Assembly: GCF_030655415.1 (NCBI RefSeq)
Contig: NZ_JAURVN010000004.1
Location: forward strand, 434,001 to 498,000
DNA length: 64,000 nt
Direction: 5' to 3'
DNA from: Herminiimonas sp.
GTDB lineage: Bacteria; Pseudomonadota; Gammaproteobacteria; Burkholderiales; Burkholderiaceae
The position numbers were made by a program, and so were the translations under genes. Every line of letters starts with the position of its first letter. Within the stretch, counting starts at the first letter, position 1. The notes under the pieces are model-generated. The model searched no databases, was not told where the DNA came from, and saw only the letters and a program-made list of their open reading frames with translations. Of the stretch, positions 52,627 through 63,988 are shown piece by piece.

Positions 52627-53530
52627 TCACTTCTTGGTTGTCTTGACTTGTGACGTCAACAACCGTCAAGTCGGGCGTCGCGTCAGCGAGGGGCGTTTCG
52701 GATGTCGAAACTGGGAGTACGCTTGTATTCGTGTTGTCGCTATCTAGATCGTCAGTAGCGGCGGAAAGTTCATCCGAGTCCACTTGAGCGCTATCAGTAT
52801 CAGCAATCTCGACTGCGACAAATTGAGATTCGTCTTGTGATTCTATTTGACGTTCTACTTGAAGTTCTGCGGGAGCTTCAGCAGCTTCGACACCGGTCTC
52901 AGCTTCAGCGAAATCGATCGCGGTCTGATCCAGATGCGCTTGTATTTCTGCTTCGAGTGTTTGCATTTCCAGCAAAACATCGCCTTGCATATCGCCCTTC
53001 TCTACTTGCTGCAATGGCGGCAATTGGTCCAGAGAAGTTAAACCTAGGTCATCCAGAAAATGCTTGGTCGTCGCAAATAATGCAGGACGTCCTGGAACAT
53101 CTCTATGTCCGATCGCTTCGATCCAACCACGATCTTCCAGCATCTTGATGGTTTGCGAATTGACTGTTACGCCACGAATTTCTTCGATATCGCCACGCGT
53201 CACTGGCTGGCGATAAGTAATGATGGCAAGTGTTTCTAGGGTTGCGCGCGAATACTTGGGCGGCTTTTCTGGATTCAATCGCTCCAGATATATTTTCATC
53301 TCGGGACGACTTTGGAATCGCCAACCGGTCGACAAGCTTACGACCTCAATCCCTTTGTCTATCCAATCTTCACGCAGCTCTTCAAGCATTTGCTTGATGG
53401 CATCCGTATCGATTTGAGTGTCTGATTCGCTCGACTCGACATAAAGCTTCTTCATGTCGTTGATGGACAGTGGCTCGTGAGCGCAGAGTAGCGCCGTTTC
53501 GAGGATCTTCTTCGCCTCAGCAATATTCAT
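52601..53530 (-). CDS. scpB: Segregation and condensation protein B
   Basis: 309 residues. Two winged-helix domains in the first ~180 residues ([34 protein letters not shown]) as in ScpB, partner of Smc-ScpA in chromosome compaction. The C-terminal ~125 residues are acidic and low-complexity. scpA is not in this window. First gene of the scpB-rluB pair. Confidence 0.93.
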   Translation of the reverse strand: MNIAEAKKILETALLCAHEPLSINDMKKLYVESSESDTQIDTDAIKQMLEELREDWIDKGIEVVSLSTGWRFQSRPEMKIYLERLNPEKPPKYSRATLETLAIITYRQPVTRGDIEEIRGVTVNSQTIKMLEDRGWIEAIGHRDVPGRPALFATTKHFLDDLGLTSLDQLPPLQQVEKGDMQGDVLLEMQTLEAEIQAHLDQTAIDFAEAETGVEAAEAPAELQVERQIESQDESQFVAVEIADTDSAQVDSDELSAATDDLDSDNTNTSVLPVSTSETPLADATPDLTVVDVTSQDNQEVNDESPNKK

Positions 53531-53690
53531 TTACGATTTTTACGACTGTTTAGTTGCAATGTGCAAAATTATATTCAACGACAGGATCTTATCGATGCTG
53601 TCCGGCTAGAGAACCAGTTGATATTGCTGTCCGACGCCCGTTTAGAGGAGATGTACTGATGGGCGGGATTATATAAGACTTGTAAGACTT

Positions 53691-53767
<77 letters not shown>

Positions 53768-53906
53768 TCTGAAGATGTGAAGTATATAGAGTATCTTCAC
53801 GCAAAGCAATCTTAATTGCAGATTCTTTACTCGGTGCTACACTTCATCGCTTGTAATTTGGCTCGCTACTATTCCGATACCGCAGGTTTTAAACGATTTT
53901 ATTTTT

Positions 53907-54503
53907 ATGAAATTTTGTTCCGAGTGCGCTCATCCTGTTTCACTATCTATTCCTGATGGCGACAATCGACCGCGTTATGTATGCAGTAATTGCGGCGCGA
54001 TTCATTATCAAAATCCGAAAATGGTGCTGGGTTCAATTCCTGTATGGGATGAAGATGGCGACATGCGTATTCTCCTATGCAAACGCGCGATCGAACCACG
54101 TCACGGCTATTGGACTTTGCCTGCTGGCTTCATGGAAAATAATGAAACCACAGCAGAGGCAGCGATACGTGAAACGGTAGAAGAAGCTGGTGCGAATATT
54201 CAATTGCACGGACTGTTTTCACTATTGAATGTGCCGCATGTACATCAAGTCCACATGTTCTACCGTGCGACTTTACTCGATCTGAATTACGCGGCTGGCA
54301 TTGAAAGTCTGGAAGTGAAAATGTTTGCCGCAGATGAAATTCCGTGGGATGAAATTGCGTTTCAAACCGTCAGCCATACATTGAAATTTTTCCTGGCAGA
54401 TCATGCAGCGCGCAAAGAAGGCGCGCAAGGGGCCAATTACGGCTTCCATACTTACGACATTTTGAAGCCAGCTCCATATCCGGAAGCCGTCAACATCGAC
54501 TAA
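53907..54503 (+). CDS. Nudix hydrolase with N-terminal zinc ribbon
   Basis: 198 residues. Zinc ribbon C-S-E-C...C-S-N-C at 4-29, then the Nudix box [22 protein letters not shown]. The ribbon resembles that of NADH pyrophosphatase NudC, but the protein is shorter and lacks the SQPWPFPxS motif, so the substrate is open. Divergent from the tRNA. Confidence 0.9.
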   Translation: MKFCSECAHPVSLSIPDGDNRPRYVCSNCGAIHYQNPKMVLGSIPVWDEDGDMRILLCKRAIEPRHGYWTLPAGFMENNETTAEAAIRETVEEAGANIQLHGLFSLLNVPHVHQVHMFYRATLLDLNYAAGIESLEVKMFAADEIPWDEIAFQTVSHTLKFFLADHAARKEGAQGANYGFHTYDILKPAPYPEAVNID

Positions 54504-54524
54504 TCAGTGATCAAATAATAAATT

Positions 54525-54556
54525 AAAAAGGGCGCAATCAATTGCGTCCTTTTATT
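54525..54556. terminator. Terminator between the Nudix and amtB genes
   Basis: AAAAGG-CGCAAT/ATTGCG-CCTTTT arms with short loop followed by TATTTT. Likely serves both converging genes. Confidence 0.75.
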
Positions 54557-54575
54557 TTGTACGATCAACCAACGA

Positions 54576-55778
54576 TCACCAATACGTTTCACGCTCCGGC
54601 GTTGCACTAACATTGTGTATCGACAAATCAGCGCCATTGAATTCCTGCTCTGCATCCAGACGAAGTCCTATCGCCAACTTCAATCCACCGTAGATCAAAG
54701 TCCCGCCTATCACCGCAATCGCAATTCCCAACCCTGTACCAAACAATTGCGACATGATCGAGACGCCGCCTAAACCACCCAGCGTTTTCAGACCAAAAAT
54801 TCCTGCTGCCAATCCGCCCCATGCGCCGCACAAACCGTGCAAAGGCCAGACACCCAGCACGTCATCAATTTTCCATTTGTTTTGCGCCAAGCCAAACGTC
54901 CAGACAAAGATGAAACCGGCAACCAAGCCCGTGACCAATGCGCCCATAGGATGCATCACGTTAGAACCGGCACACACGGCCACCAATCCAGCCAACGGCC
55001 CGTTGTGTACATAGCCTGGGTCGTTTTTACCAGCGATGAACGCCGCCAATGTGCCGCCGACCATCGCCATCAATGAATTGACTGCGACCAGACCATTCAT
55101 GTTTTCCATGGTCTGCGCGCTCATTACATTGAAACCAAACCAGCCCACAGTAAGTATCCAGGCGCCAAGCGCGAGAAATGGAATGCTCGAAGGTGGGTGC
55201 GCCGCAATCGTACCCTCTTTCGTATAACGCCCACGCCGCGCACCCAATAAAAGAACTGCCGGCAAAGCAATCCAGCCGCCGAATGCATGCACAACGATCG
55301 AGCCTGCAAAATCATGGAAAGGTGCGCCGAAGGTCGCTTGCAACCATGCCTGGAAACCAAAATGTTGATTCCACGCGATGCCTTCAAATAGCGGATATAC
55401 CAAACCAACGATCAGTGCGGTCGCCAAAAGCTGCGGATGGAAACGCGCCCGCTCGGCAATTCCGCCGGAAATAATTGCGGGGATCGCCGCCGCAAAGGTC
55501 AGCAGAAAAAAGAACTTCACCAGATCAAAACCATTGCGCTGCGTCAGGACCTCGGCACTACCGAAAAAGCTGACGCCATACGCAACGCTATAACCGACGA
55601 AAAAATAGGCGATTGTGGAGACTGCAAAATCGACTAATATTTTGACCAAGGCGTTGACTTGGTTTTTCTTGCGTACTGTACCCAGCTCCAAGAAGGCAAA
55701 GCCGGCATGCATGGCTAAAACCATGATGGCGCCGAGCATGATGAATAATGCATCCGCGCCGTTTTTAAGTGCATCCAT
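54576..55778 (-). CDS. amtB: Ammonium transporter (Amt family)
   Basis: 400 residues, 11 transmembrane helices predicted from hydrophobicity. Twin histidines present: H in V-V-H-A-F-G-G and H in W-P-L-H-G-L-C-G, with F-F-L-L-T-F gate residues. No cleaved signal peptide, unlike E. coli AmtB. No glnK gene beside it, so P-II control must come from elsewhere. Confidence 0.93.
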   Translation of the reverse strand: MDALKNGADALFIMLGAIMVLAMHAGFAFLELGTVRKKNQVNALVKILVDFAVSTIAYFFVGYSVAYGVSFFGSAEVLTQRNGFDLVKFFFLLTFAAAIPAIISGGIAERARFHPQLLATALIVGLVYPLFEGIAWNQHFGFQAWLQATFGAPFHDFAGSIVVHAFGGWIALPAVLLLGARRGRYTKEGTIAAHPPSSIPFLALGAWILTVGWFGFNVMSAQTMENMNGLVAVNSLMAMVGGTLAAFIAGKNDPGYVHNGPLAGLVAVCAGSNVMHPMGALVTGLVAGFIFVWTFGLAQNKWKIDDVLGVWPLHGLCGAWGGLAAGIFGLKTLGGLGGVSIMSQLFGTGLGIAIAVIGGTLIYGGLKLAIGLRLDAEQEFNGADLSIHNVSATPERETYW

Positions 55779-55959
55779 GCAGAAAATCTCCCAATCAGTG
55801 TGCAGTTAACAAAATTAATGCACCACAAAAGCAAAAATCGTTCCATTTTGGTGATATTTACAAGTACATGATTTTTAAAGGTAATTTTTTAATGGCTGGA
55901 AAGATCGAGTTTTACGCACTAAAATCGCGCGAAATAATGAGCGAAAATGGGGATGAACA

Positions 55960-56691
55960 ATGATTCCATGGCTGGAAGATGACGATCCGTTTCCCAATGT
56001 CTCCAGCGCATTAACCGAAGCGGATGGCGCTGCCGGTCTTCTGGCCGCTGGTGCCAATCTTTCTCCGGAACGCCTGTTACTGGCTTATCAGAATGGGATT
56101 TTTCCTTGGTTCTCTGAAGGACAACCGATACTGTGGTGGAGCACAGACCCGCGCATGGTGCTGTTCGTCGATGATTTTAAAATCTCGACCAGCCTGAAAA
56201 AGACATTGAAAAATGTCCATCGCAGCATGCAATCAAACGGGCAGTGGCGAGTCAGCTTCGATCAAGCATTTGAAGATGTCATGCGCGCCTGCGCTGCACC
56301 GCGCAATGGCGAACCCGGCACATGGATATCCGAAGACATCATTGCCGGATACGCAGGCCTGCATAAACAAGGCTATGCCCATTCAGCGGAAGTTTGGCTG
56401 GACGGCAAATTAGTGGGCGGTGCATACGGCGTTTGCATAGGCGAAATGTTCTATGGCGAATCAATGTTTACCCAAGTCACAGACGCGTCAAAAATCGCCC
56501 TCGCCTACCTCGTCCACTTCTTGAAAAGCCACGGAGTTTCAATGATAGACTGCCAACAGCAGACAGCGCATTTGGCATCGCTGGGCGCTGCACCGATTGC
56601 GCGGTCGGAATTTATTTCGCTCTTACGGCAAGCAATTGTTGCACCTCAAATCAAGGATTGGAAACCAATTCCTGTATTTGAAGTCGATTGA
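55960..56691 (+). CDS. aat: Leucyl/phenylalanyl-tRNA--protein transferase
   Basis: 243 residues. N-degron enzyme adding Leu or Phe from tRNA to N-terminal Lys/Arg. Core motifs [17 protein letters not shown] and the [18 protein letters not shown] block. Acts together with bpt, clpS and clpA, all within the next 5 kb. Confidence 0.96.
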   Translation: MIPWLEDDDPFPNVSSALTEADGAAGLLAAGANLSPERLLLAYQNGIFPWFSEGQPILWWSTDPRMVLFVDDFKISTSLKKTLKNVHRSMQSNGQWRVSFDQAFEDVMRACAAPRNGEPGTWISEDIIAGYAGLHKQGYAHSAEVWLDGKLVGGAYGVCIGEMFYGESMFTQVTDASKIALAYLVHFLKSHGVSMIDCQQQTAHLASLGAAPIARSEFISLLRQAIVAPQIKDWKPIPVFEVD

Positions 56692-56781
56692 AAGCACGCT
56701 TACATGGCAACATCTATTTGATATAAATAGCGTAAAAGTAGTAGAGTCAAATCAAGTCGCAAACCGCCACCACCATCAACC

Positions 56782-57531
56782 ATGACGCATCCAAAAGAAC
56801 TACCGTTCTCAACCCTGCAGTTTTATGCAACAGCACCTTATCCGTGCAGTTATCTGGATGGCCGTCAGGCGCGCTCGCAAGTAGCAACTCCTTCACATTT
56901 GATCAACGCTGATGTCTATAGCGAGCTGGTCAAAAATGGCTTTCGCCGTAGTGGGATTTTCACCTACCGCCCGTATTGCGATGGCTGTCAGGCGTGCACG
57001 CCGGTGCGTATCAAGGTCAATGAGTTTGTGCCAAATCGTAGTCAAAAACGCGCTCAAGCCAAGCATGGCGATCTGCAAACCTCTGTCACCAAGCTCGCTT
57101 ATTTAAGCGAACACTACGATCTCTATCTGCGTTATCAAGCTGCACGCCATGCCGGCGGCGGCATGGATCAAGATAGCCGCGACCAGTACGCGCAATTTCT
57201 TTTGCAAAGCAAGGTGAATACGCGGCTTGTAGAGTTTCGCGACGCCGAAGGCATCTTGCGCATGATCAGCATCATCGACGTACTCGATGATGGCCTGTCT
57301 TCGGTTTATACCTTCTACGATCCTGACGAAAAAACCGCTTCCTACGGCACCTACAATGTCCTGTGGCAAATTGAGCAGGCTAAATTATTGCAAATGCCTT
57401 ATATCTATCTCGGCTACTGGATCAAGGAAAGTCCGAAGATGGTGTACAAACAAAACTTCCAACCACTGGAAGCGCTGCAGCAAGGCGAATGGCAAGCGCT
57501 GGATGACACGGCGCCAGCTACCTCGCGTTAA
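56782..57531 (+). CDS. bpt: Aspartate/glutamate leucyltransferase (Bpt)
   Basis: 249 residues. Family motifs [12 protein letters not shown] at the N-terminus, the [11 protein letters not shown] cysteine cluster, and the C-terminal [15 protein letters not shown]. Transfers Leu to N-terminal Asp/Glu of proteins. Often annotated arginyltransferase. Follows aat by 90 nt. Confidence 0.95.
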   Translation: MTHPKELPFSTLQFYATAPYPCSYLDGRQARSQVATPSHLINADVYSELVKNGFRRSGIFTYRPYCDGCQACTPVRIKVNEFVPNRSQKRAQAKHGDLQTSVTKLAYLSEHYDLYLRYQAARHAGGGMDQDSRDQYAQFLLQSKVNTRLVEFRDAEGILRMISIIDVLDDGLSSVYTFYDPDEKTASYGTYNVLWQIEQAKLLQMPYIYLGYWIKESPKMVYKQNFQPLEALQQGEWQALDDTAPATSR

Positions 57532-57625
57532 AATACTGCACTGAGCAGTATACTCATCGCATTTTCAGTGCAGCAGCTCGCTGTGCCTTGACTCACAAAT
57601 CTGATTCACCAACCTGACTCCCATC

Positions 57626-58666
57626 GTGTCCGAAAAACTTCTCTACGCACTTGCTCGCCCCCTCTTGTTTGCCATTGATCCGGAAGCAGCTCACAACCTG
57701 ACCTTGCCCGCTCTGCGTCGCGCTGCAGCCTTGGGATTGACTTCATCGATTGCGAAACCTGCCCACGACCCACGTACGGTGATGGGCATTAACTTCCCGA
57801 ATCCAGTCGGCCTCGCTGCCGGACTGGATAAAGATGGCGCATACATCGATGGCTTGGCGACACTAGGCTTTGGCTCGATCGAAGTTGGCACTGTGACGCC
57901 GCGTGCGCAACCCGGCAATCCTATGCCGCGCATGTTCCGCCTACCGCAAGCAAACGCCATCATCAATCGTATGGGTTTTAATAATGGAGGTGTCGATACT
58001 TTTGTCGCCAACGTGCAGGCCTCGCGCTTCTATCAAAACAAGGAAGGCATTCTTGGGCTGAACATCGGCAAGAATGCAGACACGCCAATTGAACGTGCAG
58101 TCGATGATTATCTGATTTGCCTGGGAAAAGTCTATCCATACGCCAGCTATGTGACCGTCAACATTTCATCACCGAACACCAAGAATCTGCGTCAGTTGCA
58201 AGGTGCATCCGAACTCGACGCCTTGTTGTCGCAGCTCAAGGAAGCGCAACAACGTCTTGCAGATCAGCACAAACGTTATGTGCCAATCGCGTTGAAGATT
58301 GCACCTGATATCGATACCGAACAAATCCAGACGATTGCGCAAGCATTGTTACGTCACAAGATGGATGGCGTCATCGCGACCAACACGACAATCAATCGTG
58401 ACGCGGTAAAGAACATGAAACACGCAGAAGAAACTGGCGGCCTGTCTGGTTCACCAGTTTTTGAATCATCGAATATTGTGATCCGTGCGCTGAAAAAAGA
58501 ATTGGGTGATAGTTTGCCTATCATCGGCGTCGGCGGAATTTTGTCAGGCGAAAATGCGCAAGCAAAGATAGCGGCAGGTGCATCGTTGGTTCAGCTCTAC
58601 ACCGGCTTGATTTATCGTGGGCCGGCTCTGATCAAGGAATGTGCTGCGGCATTGCGATCATCTTAA
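57626..58666 (+). CDS. pyrD: Dihydroorotate dehydrogenase (quinone), class 2
   Basis: 346 residues from a GTG start. N-terminal membrane-associated helical segment (1-40), then the FMN barrel with [12 protein letters not shown] and the active-site serine in [11 protein letters not shown]. Oxidises dihydroorotate to orotate with ubiquinone at the inner membrane. Weak ribosome-binding site. Confidence 0.96.
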   Translation: MSEKLLYALARPLLFAIDPEAAHNLTLPALRRAAALGLTSSIAKPAHDPRTVMGINFPNPVGLAAGLDKDGAYIDGLATLGFGSIEVGTVTPRAQPGNPMPRMFRLPQANAIINRMGFNNGGVDTFVANVQASRFYQNKEGILGLNIGKNADTPIERAVDDYLICLGKVYPYASYVTVNISSPNTKNLRQLQGASELDALLSQLKEAQQRLADQHKRYVPIALKIAPDIDTEQIQTIAQALLRHKMDGVIATNTTINRDAVKNMKHAEETGGLSGSPVFESSNIVIRALKKELGDSLPIIGVGGILSGENAQAKIAAGASLVQLYTGLIYRGPALIKECAAALRSS

Positions 58667-58733
58667 AGTGCCCTTGATGTGAGTGACATATTCGCATGTC
58701 ATACAAAGCTCAAGTTAATCGATCCTACAATTG

Positions 58734-58768
58734 AAAAAGCCCGAACCATGATTCGGGCTTTTTAATTT
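58734..58768. terminator. Terminator between pyrD and clpA
   Basis: AAAAAGCCCGAA pairs with TTCGGGCTTTTT around the loop CCATGA. Bidirectional A-run/T-run form. Confidence 0.85.
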
Positions 58769-58780
58769 CCGGTTGAATTT

Positions 58781-61084
58781 TTATTCGACTTCAACCGTCT
58801 CTTGCGCAGCTGCAGGAGGAGCTGTATCACCTTCGCTAAAGTCCAGCTTGATCAGATCGCTTTCATCCAAATCAACCGTAACCTTGCCACCAGTAACCAG
58901 ACGACCGAACAGCAATTCATCTGCTAGCGCCTTGCGTATCATGTCTTGAATCAGACGTGACATTGGCCGTGCGCCCATGAGCGGATCGAAGCCCTTCTTC
59001 GCGAGGAAAGTACGAAGCTTGTCGGTGAAGATCGCTTCCACTTTTTTCTCGTGCAATTGTTCTTCCAATTGCATCAGGAACTTGTCGACCACGCGCAAGA
59101 TGATTTCCTCATCCAGTGCACGGAAGCTGATGATTGCGTCGAGGCGATTACGGAACTCAGGCGTAAACATGCGCTTGATATCCGCCATCTCGTCGCCGGC
59201 TTCCTTCTTCTCGGTGAAACCGATTGTGCGTTTCTGCAGGCTTTCAGCACCAGCGTTCGTTGTCATGATGATGATCACGTTGCGGAAATCCGCCTTGCGA
59301 CCATTGTTATCAGTCAACGTACCGTGATCCATCACCTGCAACAGGATATTGAAAATATCCGGATGCGCTTTTTCGATTTCATCAAGCAGCAGAACAGCAT
59401 GCGGCTTCTTGGTAATCGCTTCGGTCAACAAACCACCCTGATCGAAACCGACATAACCTGGAGGCGCACCGATTAAACGACTGACCGCATGACGCTCCAT
59501 GTATTCGGACATATCGAAACGAATCAGATCAATGCCCATAATGAAGGCCAACTGTTTTGCCGCTTCAGTTTTACCGACACCAGTAGGCCCCGAGAACAGG
59601 AATGAACCAATCGGTTTATCAGTTTTACCCAAACCAGCGCGCGCAACCTTGATCGCCGAACCCAATGCTTCGAGTGCAGGATCCTGGCCGAACACGACAT
59701 TTTTCAAATCGCGGTCGATGGTCTGCAATTTCGAACGGTCATCCTGATTAACCGTTTGCGGTGGAATACGCGCGATCTTGGAAATGATGTCTTCGATCTC
59801 GGCTTTACCAATGGTTTTCTTTTGCTTTGATTTCGGCAAGATACGTTGCGCAGCACCGGCTTCATCGATCACGTCGATTGCCTTGTCAGGCAGATGCCTA
59901 TCATTGATAAAGCGCGCAGCCAACTCTGCAGCCGACGTCAATGCCGATGCCGAATACTTCACGCCATGATGTTCTTCGAAACGCGATTTCAAACCACGCA
60001 GAATTTGAATGGTTTGTTCAACCGTAGGCTCGTTAACATCGATCTTTTGGAAGCGACGTGACAAAGCGTGATCTTTTTCGAAGACGCCGCGGAACTCAGT
60101 AAACGTAGTCGCACCGATGCACTTCAACTGGCCATTGGACAATGCAGGTTTGAGCAGATTCGACGCATCCAGCGTACCGCCCGATGCCGAACCGGCGCCG
60201 ATGATGGTATGGATTTCATCGATGAAGAGAATCCCGTTTGGATTGTCTTTCAACTGTTTCAGTACTGCTTTCAAACGCTGCTCAAAGTCGCCGCGATATT
60301 TGGTGCCGGCCAACAACGCGCCCATGTCAAGCGAATATACAATCGCGTTTTGCAGTACTTCCGGCACTTCGCCTTGCGTAATGCGCCATGCGAGGCCTTC
60401 GGCGATCGCAGTTTTACCAACGCCGGCTTCACCAACCAGCAGCGGATTATTTTTACGGCGACGGCACAAGGTTTGAATCACACGCTCGACTTCGCCTTCG
60501 CGGCCGATCAGCGGATCAATTTTGCCTTCAGTAGCGAGCTTGTTCAGATTCTGTGTGAACTGATCAAGCGCACTTTCTTTTTGCTGACCTTCCGCCGCTG
60601 GTGCATCTTCCGCACCCTCAGAGCTTTTCTGGGCATCGATCTGTTGATCTTTACGCACGCCGTGGGAAATGAAATTCACTACGTCGAGACGCGTTACACC
60701 TTGTTGGTGCAAGTAATAAACAGCGTGCGAATCTTTTTCGCCAAAGATCGCAACCAGCACATTCGCGCCGGTCACTTCCTTCTTGCCGTTAGACGCAGAT
60801 TGCACGTGCATAATCGCACGCTGAATAACACGTTGAAAACCGAGTGTAGGTTGAGTATCGACTTCTGCAGCGCCTGGAACTGTCGGCGTGTTATCGCCGA
60901 TGAAGTTGGTCAGCGTCTTCCGCAGATCATCGATGTTCACTGCGCAAGCACGTAACACTTCAGCGGCTGATGGATTATCCAGCAGCGCCAAGAGCAAGTG
61001 CTCAACGGTGATGAATTCATGGCGCGCCTGTCTTGCTTCGACAAAGGCCATGTGCAAACTGACTTCCAATTCCTGCGCAATCAT
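58781..61084 (-). CDS. clpA: ATP-dependent Clp protease ATP-binding subunit ClpA
   Basis: 767 residues from [10 protein letters not shown], overlapping the clpS stop as ATGA. Clp_N double repeat (1-145), first AAA module with G-E-A-G-V-G-K-T near 215, second with G-P-T-G-V-G-K-T near 500, ClpP-docking loop region between. Unfolds N-degron substrates brought by ClpS and feeds ClpP. Confidence 0.97.
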   Translation of the reverse strand: MIAQELEVSLHMAFVEARQARHEFITVEHLLLALLDNPSAAEVLRACAVNIDDLRKTLTNFIGDNTPTVPGAAEVDTQPTLGFQRVIQRAIMHVQSASNGKKEVTGANVLVAIFGEKDSHAVYYLHQQGVTRLDVVNFISHGVRKDQQIDAQKSSEGAEDAPAAEGQQKESALDQFTQNLNKLATEGKIDPLIGREGEVERVIQTLCRRRKNNPLLVGEAGVGKTAIAEGLAWRITQGEVPEVLQNAIVYSLDMGALLAGTKYRGDFEQRLKAVLKQLKDNPNGILFIDEIHTIIGAGSASGGTLDASNLLKPALSNGQLKCIGATTFTEFRGVFEKDHALSRRFQKIDVNEPTVEQTIQILRGLKSRFEEHHGVKYSASALTSAAELAARFINDRHLPDKAIDVIDEAGAAQRILPKSKQKKTIGKAEIEDIISKIARIPPQTVNQDDRSKLQTIDRDLKNVVFGQDPALEALGSAIKVARAGLGKTDKPIGSFLFSGPTGVGKTEAAKQLAFIMGIDLIRFDMSEYMERHAVSRLIGAPPGYVGFDQGGLLTEAITKKPHAVLLLDEIEKAHPDIFNILLQVMDHGTLTDNNGRKADFRNVIIIMTTNAGAESLQKRTIGFTEKKEAGDEMADIKRMFTPEFRNRLDAIISFRALDEEIILRVVDKFLMQLEEQLHEKKVEAIFTDKLRTFLAKKGFDPLMGARPMSRLIQDMIRKALADELLFGRLVTGGKVTVDLDESDLIKLDFSEGDTAPPAAAQETVEVE

Positions 61085-61389
61085 ACTTCCTCCATCACGC
61101 ACTGCAGGGGGTGCCCTGCTTTTCGGGCGTGGTTCAAAACCAGCTCAACTTTCGTAGACGCAATATCCTTCGGATACACGCCACACATACCTTTTCCGTC
61201 GCGGTGAACCATGAGCATGATTTGCGTTGCTGTCTCACGATCTTTACTAAAGTATTCCTGAAGAACCATCACCACGAATTCCATCGGGGTGTAATCGTCA
61301 TTCAGCAATAACACCTGATACATAGACGGCGGCTTGAGTTTTTGCTCTTGCCGCATAAGGACCGTACCATCGTCATGCTTAATTGCCAT
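61081..61389 (-). CDS. clpS: ClpS adaptor of the N-degron pathway
   Basis: 102 residues. Binding-pocket motif [13 protein letters not shown] and H in M-V-H-R-D-G-K-G, both needed to hold Leu/Phe/Tyr/Trp N-termini. Translationally coupled to clpA. Confidence 0.97.
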   Translation of the reverse strand: MAIKHDDGTVLMRQEQKLKPPSMYQVLLLNDDYTPMEFVVMVLQEYFSKDRETATQIMLMVHRDGKGMCGVYPKDIASTKVELVLNHARKAGHPLQCVMEEV

Positions 61390-61609
61390 AGGTCTATTCT
61401 AATACGTTCGACCGTGAGCACAATGCCCAGAAGAACAGAGAAACAAATTAAATTAAATCTTACGCGTTTTCTTCTGAAGACGCAGATGACGATCATTTGT
61501 AGGAATTCAAGAGGCCGTGTTTTACACCCCTAAAATAAACTTGCAAACCCGCCATCAAAATTCTTGACTTTTATATTTTTTACGTAAAGAATGAGTTTTA
61601 TTGACATGC

Positions 61610-61629
61610 TTGACAACATTGGCTGTCAA
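61610..61629. promoter_or_regulatory. Inverted repeat in the cold-shock gene leader
   Basis: TTGACA-N8-TGTCAA, perfect arms about 95 nt before the cold-shock start. May be part of the promoter or an operator. Confidence 0.4.
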
Positions 61630-61723
61630 TATGAAGTGAGCAGGTTTTAGGAGGGGCAACGATAGTCGAGGCTTCTTTCTTTTGCGGCTCGTGTGATTAA
61701 GTCTATATAGAAAGACGCTTTTT

Positions 61724-61927
61724 ATGGCAACAGGTACAGTCAAGTGGTTCAACGATTCTAAAGGCTTCGGCTTTATCACCCCAGACGACGGCGGTGAAGA
61801 TTTGTTTGCACACTTTTCCGCAATCCAAATGAACGGCTTCAAGACTCTCAAAGAAGGTCAAAAAGTACAGTTCGAAGTCACGCAAGGCCCTAAAGGCAAG
61901 CAAGCTTCCAACATTCAAGCTCCTTAA
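61724..61927 (+). CDS. Cold-shock domain protein (CspA family)
   Basis: 67 residues. RNP1 K-G-F-G-F-I and RNP2 D-L-F-A-H-F, with the full five-strand CSD. Single-stranded nucleic acid chaperone. The long leader before it (from about 61630) is typical of Csp genes. Strong terminator follows. Not known to be cold-induced here. Confidence 0.95.
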   Translation: MATGTVKWFNDSKGFGFITPDDGGEDLFAHFSAIQMNGFKTLKEGQKVQFEVTQGPKGKQASNIQAP

Positions 61928-61946
61928 TTATTTAAGAAGCTTCAAG

Positions 61947-61974
61947 AAAAACCCCGCTTCGGCGGGGTTTTTTA
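61947..61974 (+). terminator. Terminator of the cold-shock gene
   Basis: AAAAACCCCGC-TTCG-GCGGGGTTTTTT, perfect stem and T-run. Confidence 0.92.
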
Positions 61975-62110
61975 TTGTCTCGCACAAAATTAGGGCGTGT
62001 TAACCAACGTATTTTGATATCGCATCAGATGAAATCTCTTTACCATTCCACCTGATCTTCGCTTGCATCTTGTACCGGTGATCGATTCTTCAAAACCAAA
62101 CCCGTCGACC

Positions 62111-62671
62111 ATGCCTCTGATTCTGTTCAACAAACCCTTCCAGGTAATGTGCCAATTCTCGCCGCACCCTACCCGCCAATCTCTGGCTGATTATCTGGAT
62201 ATTCCAAACGTCTATCCTGCGGGAAGACTGGACGCCGATAGCGAAGGCTTATTGTTGCTGACGGATGATGGCAAATTGCAGCATACGATCAGTCATCCTG
62301 ATCACAAGCAAAAGAAAACTTATCTGGCCCAAGTTGAAGGAATACCAGATGCTGATGTATTAGCGCGTTTGCGGGTGCCACTTGATCTTGGGGATTTCAT
62401 TACGCAAGGTTGCGAAGTTAAACGCGTACAAGAACCGGAATGGCTTTGGCCGCGTAATCCACCCATCCGCGAACGCGCTCTAGTGCCAACTAGCTGGCTT
62501 GCCATTACGCTGGCAGAAGGAAAAAACCGACAGGTGCGTCGCATGACCGGCGCTGTCGGCCTACCTACACTGCGCCTGATCCGTATTGCGATTGGCGCAA
62601 TTTCTTTGCAGTCACATCCGCTTTTGCCGGGTGAATCGCGCGAAATTTCTGCCGCTGAGTTAGGTCTTTAA
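62111..62671 (+). CDS. rluE: 23S rRNA pseudouridine synthase (RluE-like)
   Basis: 186 residues from MPLILFNKPF; in-frame codons upstream are less typical and no clear Shine-Dalgarno exists for either. Catalytic D41 in G-R-L-D-A-D-S-E-G-L-L. No S4 domain, unlike RluB, which matches RluE (position 2457). Confidence 0.9.
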   Translation: MPLILFNKPFQVMCQFSPHPTRQSLADYLDIPNVYPAGRLDADSEGLLLLTDDGKLQHTISHPDHKQKKTYLAQVEGIPDADVLARLRVPLDLGDFITQGCEVKRVQEPEWLWPRNPPIRERALVPTSWLAITLAEGKNRQVRRMTGAVGLPTLRLIRIAIGAISLQSHPLLPGESREISAAELGL

Positions 62672-62792
62672 ACAACATTCAAGTCGTTCAAAGATTTTCA
62701 GAGCCTCACTTTTTGATCCTAGCAAACGCGTCTTCTATATTTTCAATTACACTCGTGCAGATTCAATCCAACTTTTGCTCAAACATCGCCTC

Positions 62793-63248
62793 ATGAATAA
62801 ATTGTTTACTACTTGCGCAGCAGCTTTAGTCGTTACGTCGACACTCACAGCGGGCGCGGCATTGGCTCAGCAAAACAAGAAGTTTCCGGTCATTCCACTG
62901 ACTACAGGTATGCATGTCATACAGGCAGAAGTGGTTGCGACCGAAGCCGAGCGCCAGAAGGGATTGATGTTCCGCGAACATATGGCGCAAAACGAAGGCA
63001 TGGTTTTTCTGTTCGGCGCGCCGGCCAGTGTTTGCATGTGGATGAAAAACACTTTGATTCCGCTTTCCGTCGCATTTATTGATGATGACGGCAAGATCGT
63101 GAATATCGAAAATATGAAACCGCAAAGCCTGGAATCACACTGCTCGAAAAAACAGGTACGTTATGCGCTGGAAATGAACGAAGGCTGGTTCAAGCAAAAG
63201 AACATCAAACCGGGCAGCACCATTGATGGCTTGCCAAAAAGCAGATAG
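62793..63248 (+). CDS. Exported DUF192 protein
   Basis: 151 residues from MNKLFTT. Signal peptide cleaved after A-L-A (about residue 23). DUF192 motifs G-L-M-F-R-E-H-M, M-W-M-K-N-T-L-I-P-L and a W-F-K at the end. Family function unsettled; exported small domain. Weak ribosome-binding site. Confidence 0.88.
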   Translation: MNKLFTTCAAALVVTSTLTAGAALAQQNKKFPVIPLTTGMHVIQAEVVATEAERQKGLMFREHMAQNEGMVFLFGAPASVCMWMKNTLIPLSVAFIDDDGKIVNIENMKPQSLESHCSKKQVRYALEMNEGWFKQKNIKPGSTIDGLPKSR

Positions 63249-63306
63249 GAAGCTGGAAGATAATTTGCAGAAAAACGCTGAACACTTGCAAAAGCTCAGC
63301 ACTAAT

Positions 63307-63347
63307 AAAAAACCCCCGCATGATGAAAATCATGCGGGGGTTTTTTA
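63307..63347. terminator. Bidirectional terminator between the DUF192 and rpsT genes
   Basis: Perfect 18-bp stem (AAAAAACCCCCGCATGAT and its complement) with GAAA loop. Confidence 0.92.
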
Positions 63348-63386
63348 TTACTTGGTCGCCGCATTTCTGCAGCGACAAGGAATTTA

Positions 63387-63650
63387 TTAAGCCAGCGCTT
63401 TCAAAGCTGCTGCGAGGCGGCTTTTATGACGTGCTGCTTTGTTTTTGTGAATGATCTTTTTGTCGGCGATACGATCGATCGTCGAAACAGATTTCAAGAA
63501 AACTTCAGCTGCTGCTGTTTTGTCGCCAGCTTCGATTGCTTTGCGAACTGCTTTAACTGCTGTACGCAATGTCGAACGTTGGCTCGAATTATGAGCGTTT
63601 TGTTTGACTGCTTGACGAGCGCGTTTGCGTGCTTGTGCTGTATTTGCCAT
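63387..63650 (-). CDS. rpsT: 30S ribosomal protein S20
   Basis: 87 residues, basic, starting [20 protein letters not shown] and ending [16 protein letters not shown], the S20 pattern. Promoter visible upstream. Binds the 5' and 3' minor domains of 16S rRNA. Confidence 0.97.
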   Translation of the reverse strand: MANTAQARKRARQAVKQNAHNSSQRSTLRTAVKAVRKAIEAGDKTAAAEVFLKSVSTIDRIADKKIIHKNKAARHKSRLAAALKALA

Positions 63651-63727
63651 GAATATTATTTCCTAAAACAGGGTCGAAGCGCATTCGCAAACACGCATTA
63701 GTGAGACAGAATTCTGTGAAGCCTCGG

Positions 63728-63756
63728 ATTATAGCGGCATTTTGCCAATCACGCAA
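63728..63756 (-). promoter_or_regulatory. Predicted rpsT promoter
   Basis: On the minus strand -35 TTGCGT, 17-nt spacer, -10 TATAAT (63728-63733). Start site near 63721, leader about 70 nt. Confidence 0.6.
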
Positions 63757-63988
63757 ATAGATGCTATTCAGGCGACAAGCTTGTTGCAAAACGCGCCCTT
63801 GCTCGAGTGCCGACATCTAATAGTAATGAACCTTCATTGCCAAATAAATAATAATTTACTAACTAAGACCAGCGTATCGTTTTGTAAGGTTGCGTTGCCG
63901 CAAGTTCATTAAAGCTCGCAATAATCCCGCCACCCAAAACCTGCGAATCGTCGCCAAGCTGATCTGCCACCAGCTATAATCCCGCTCC

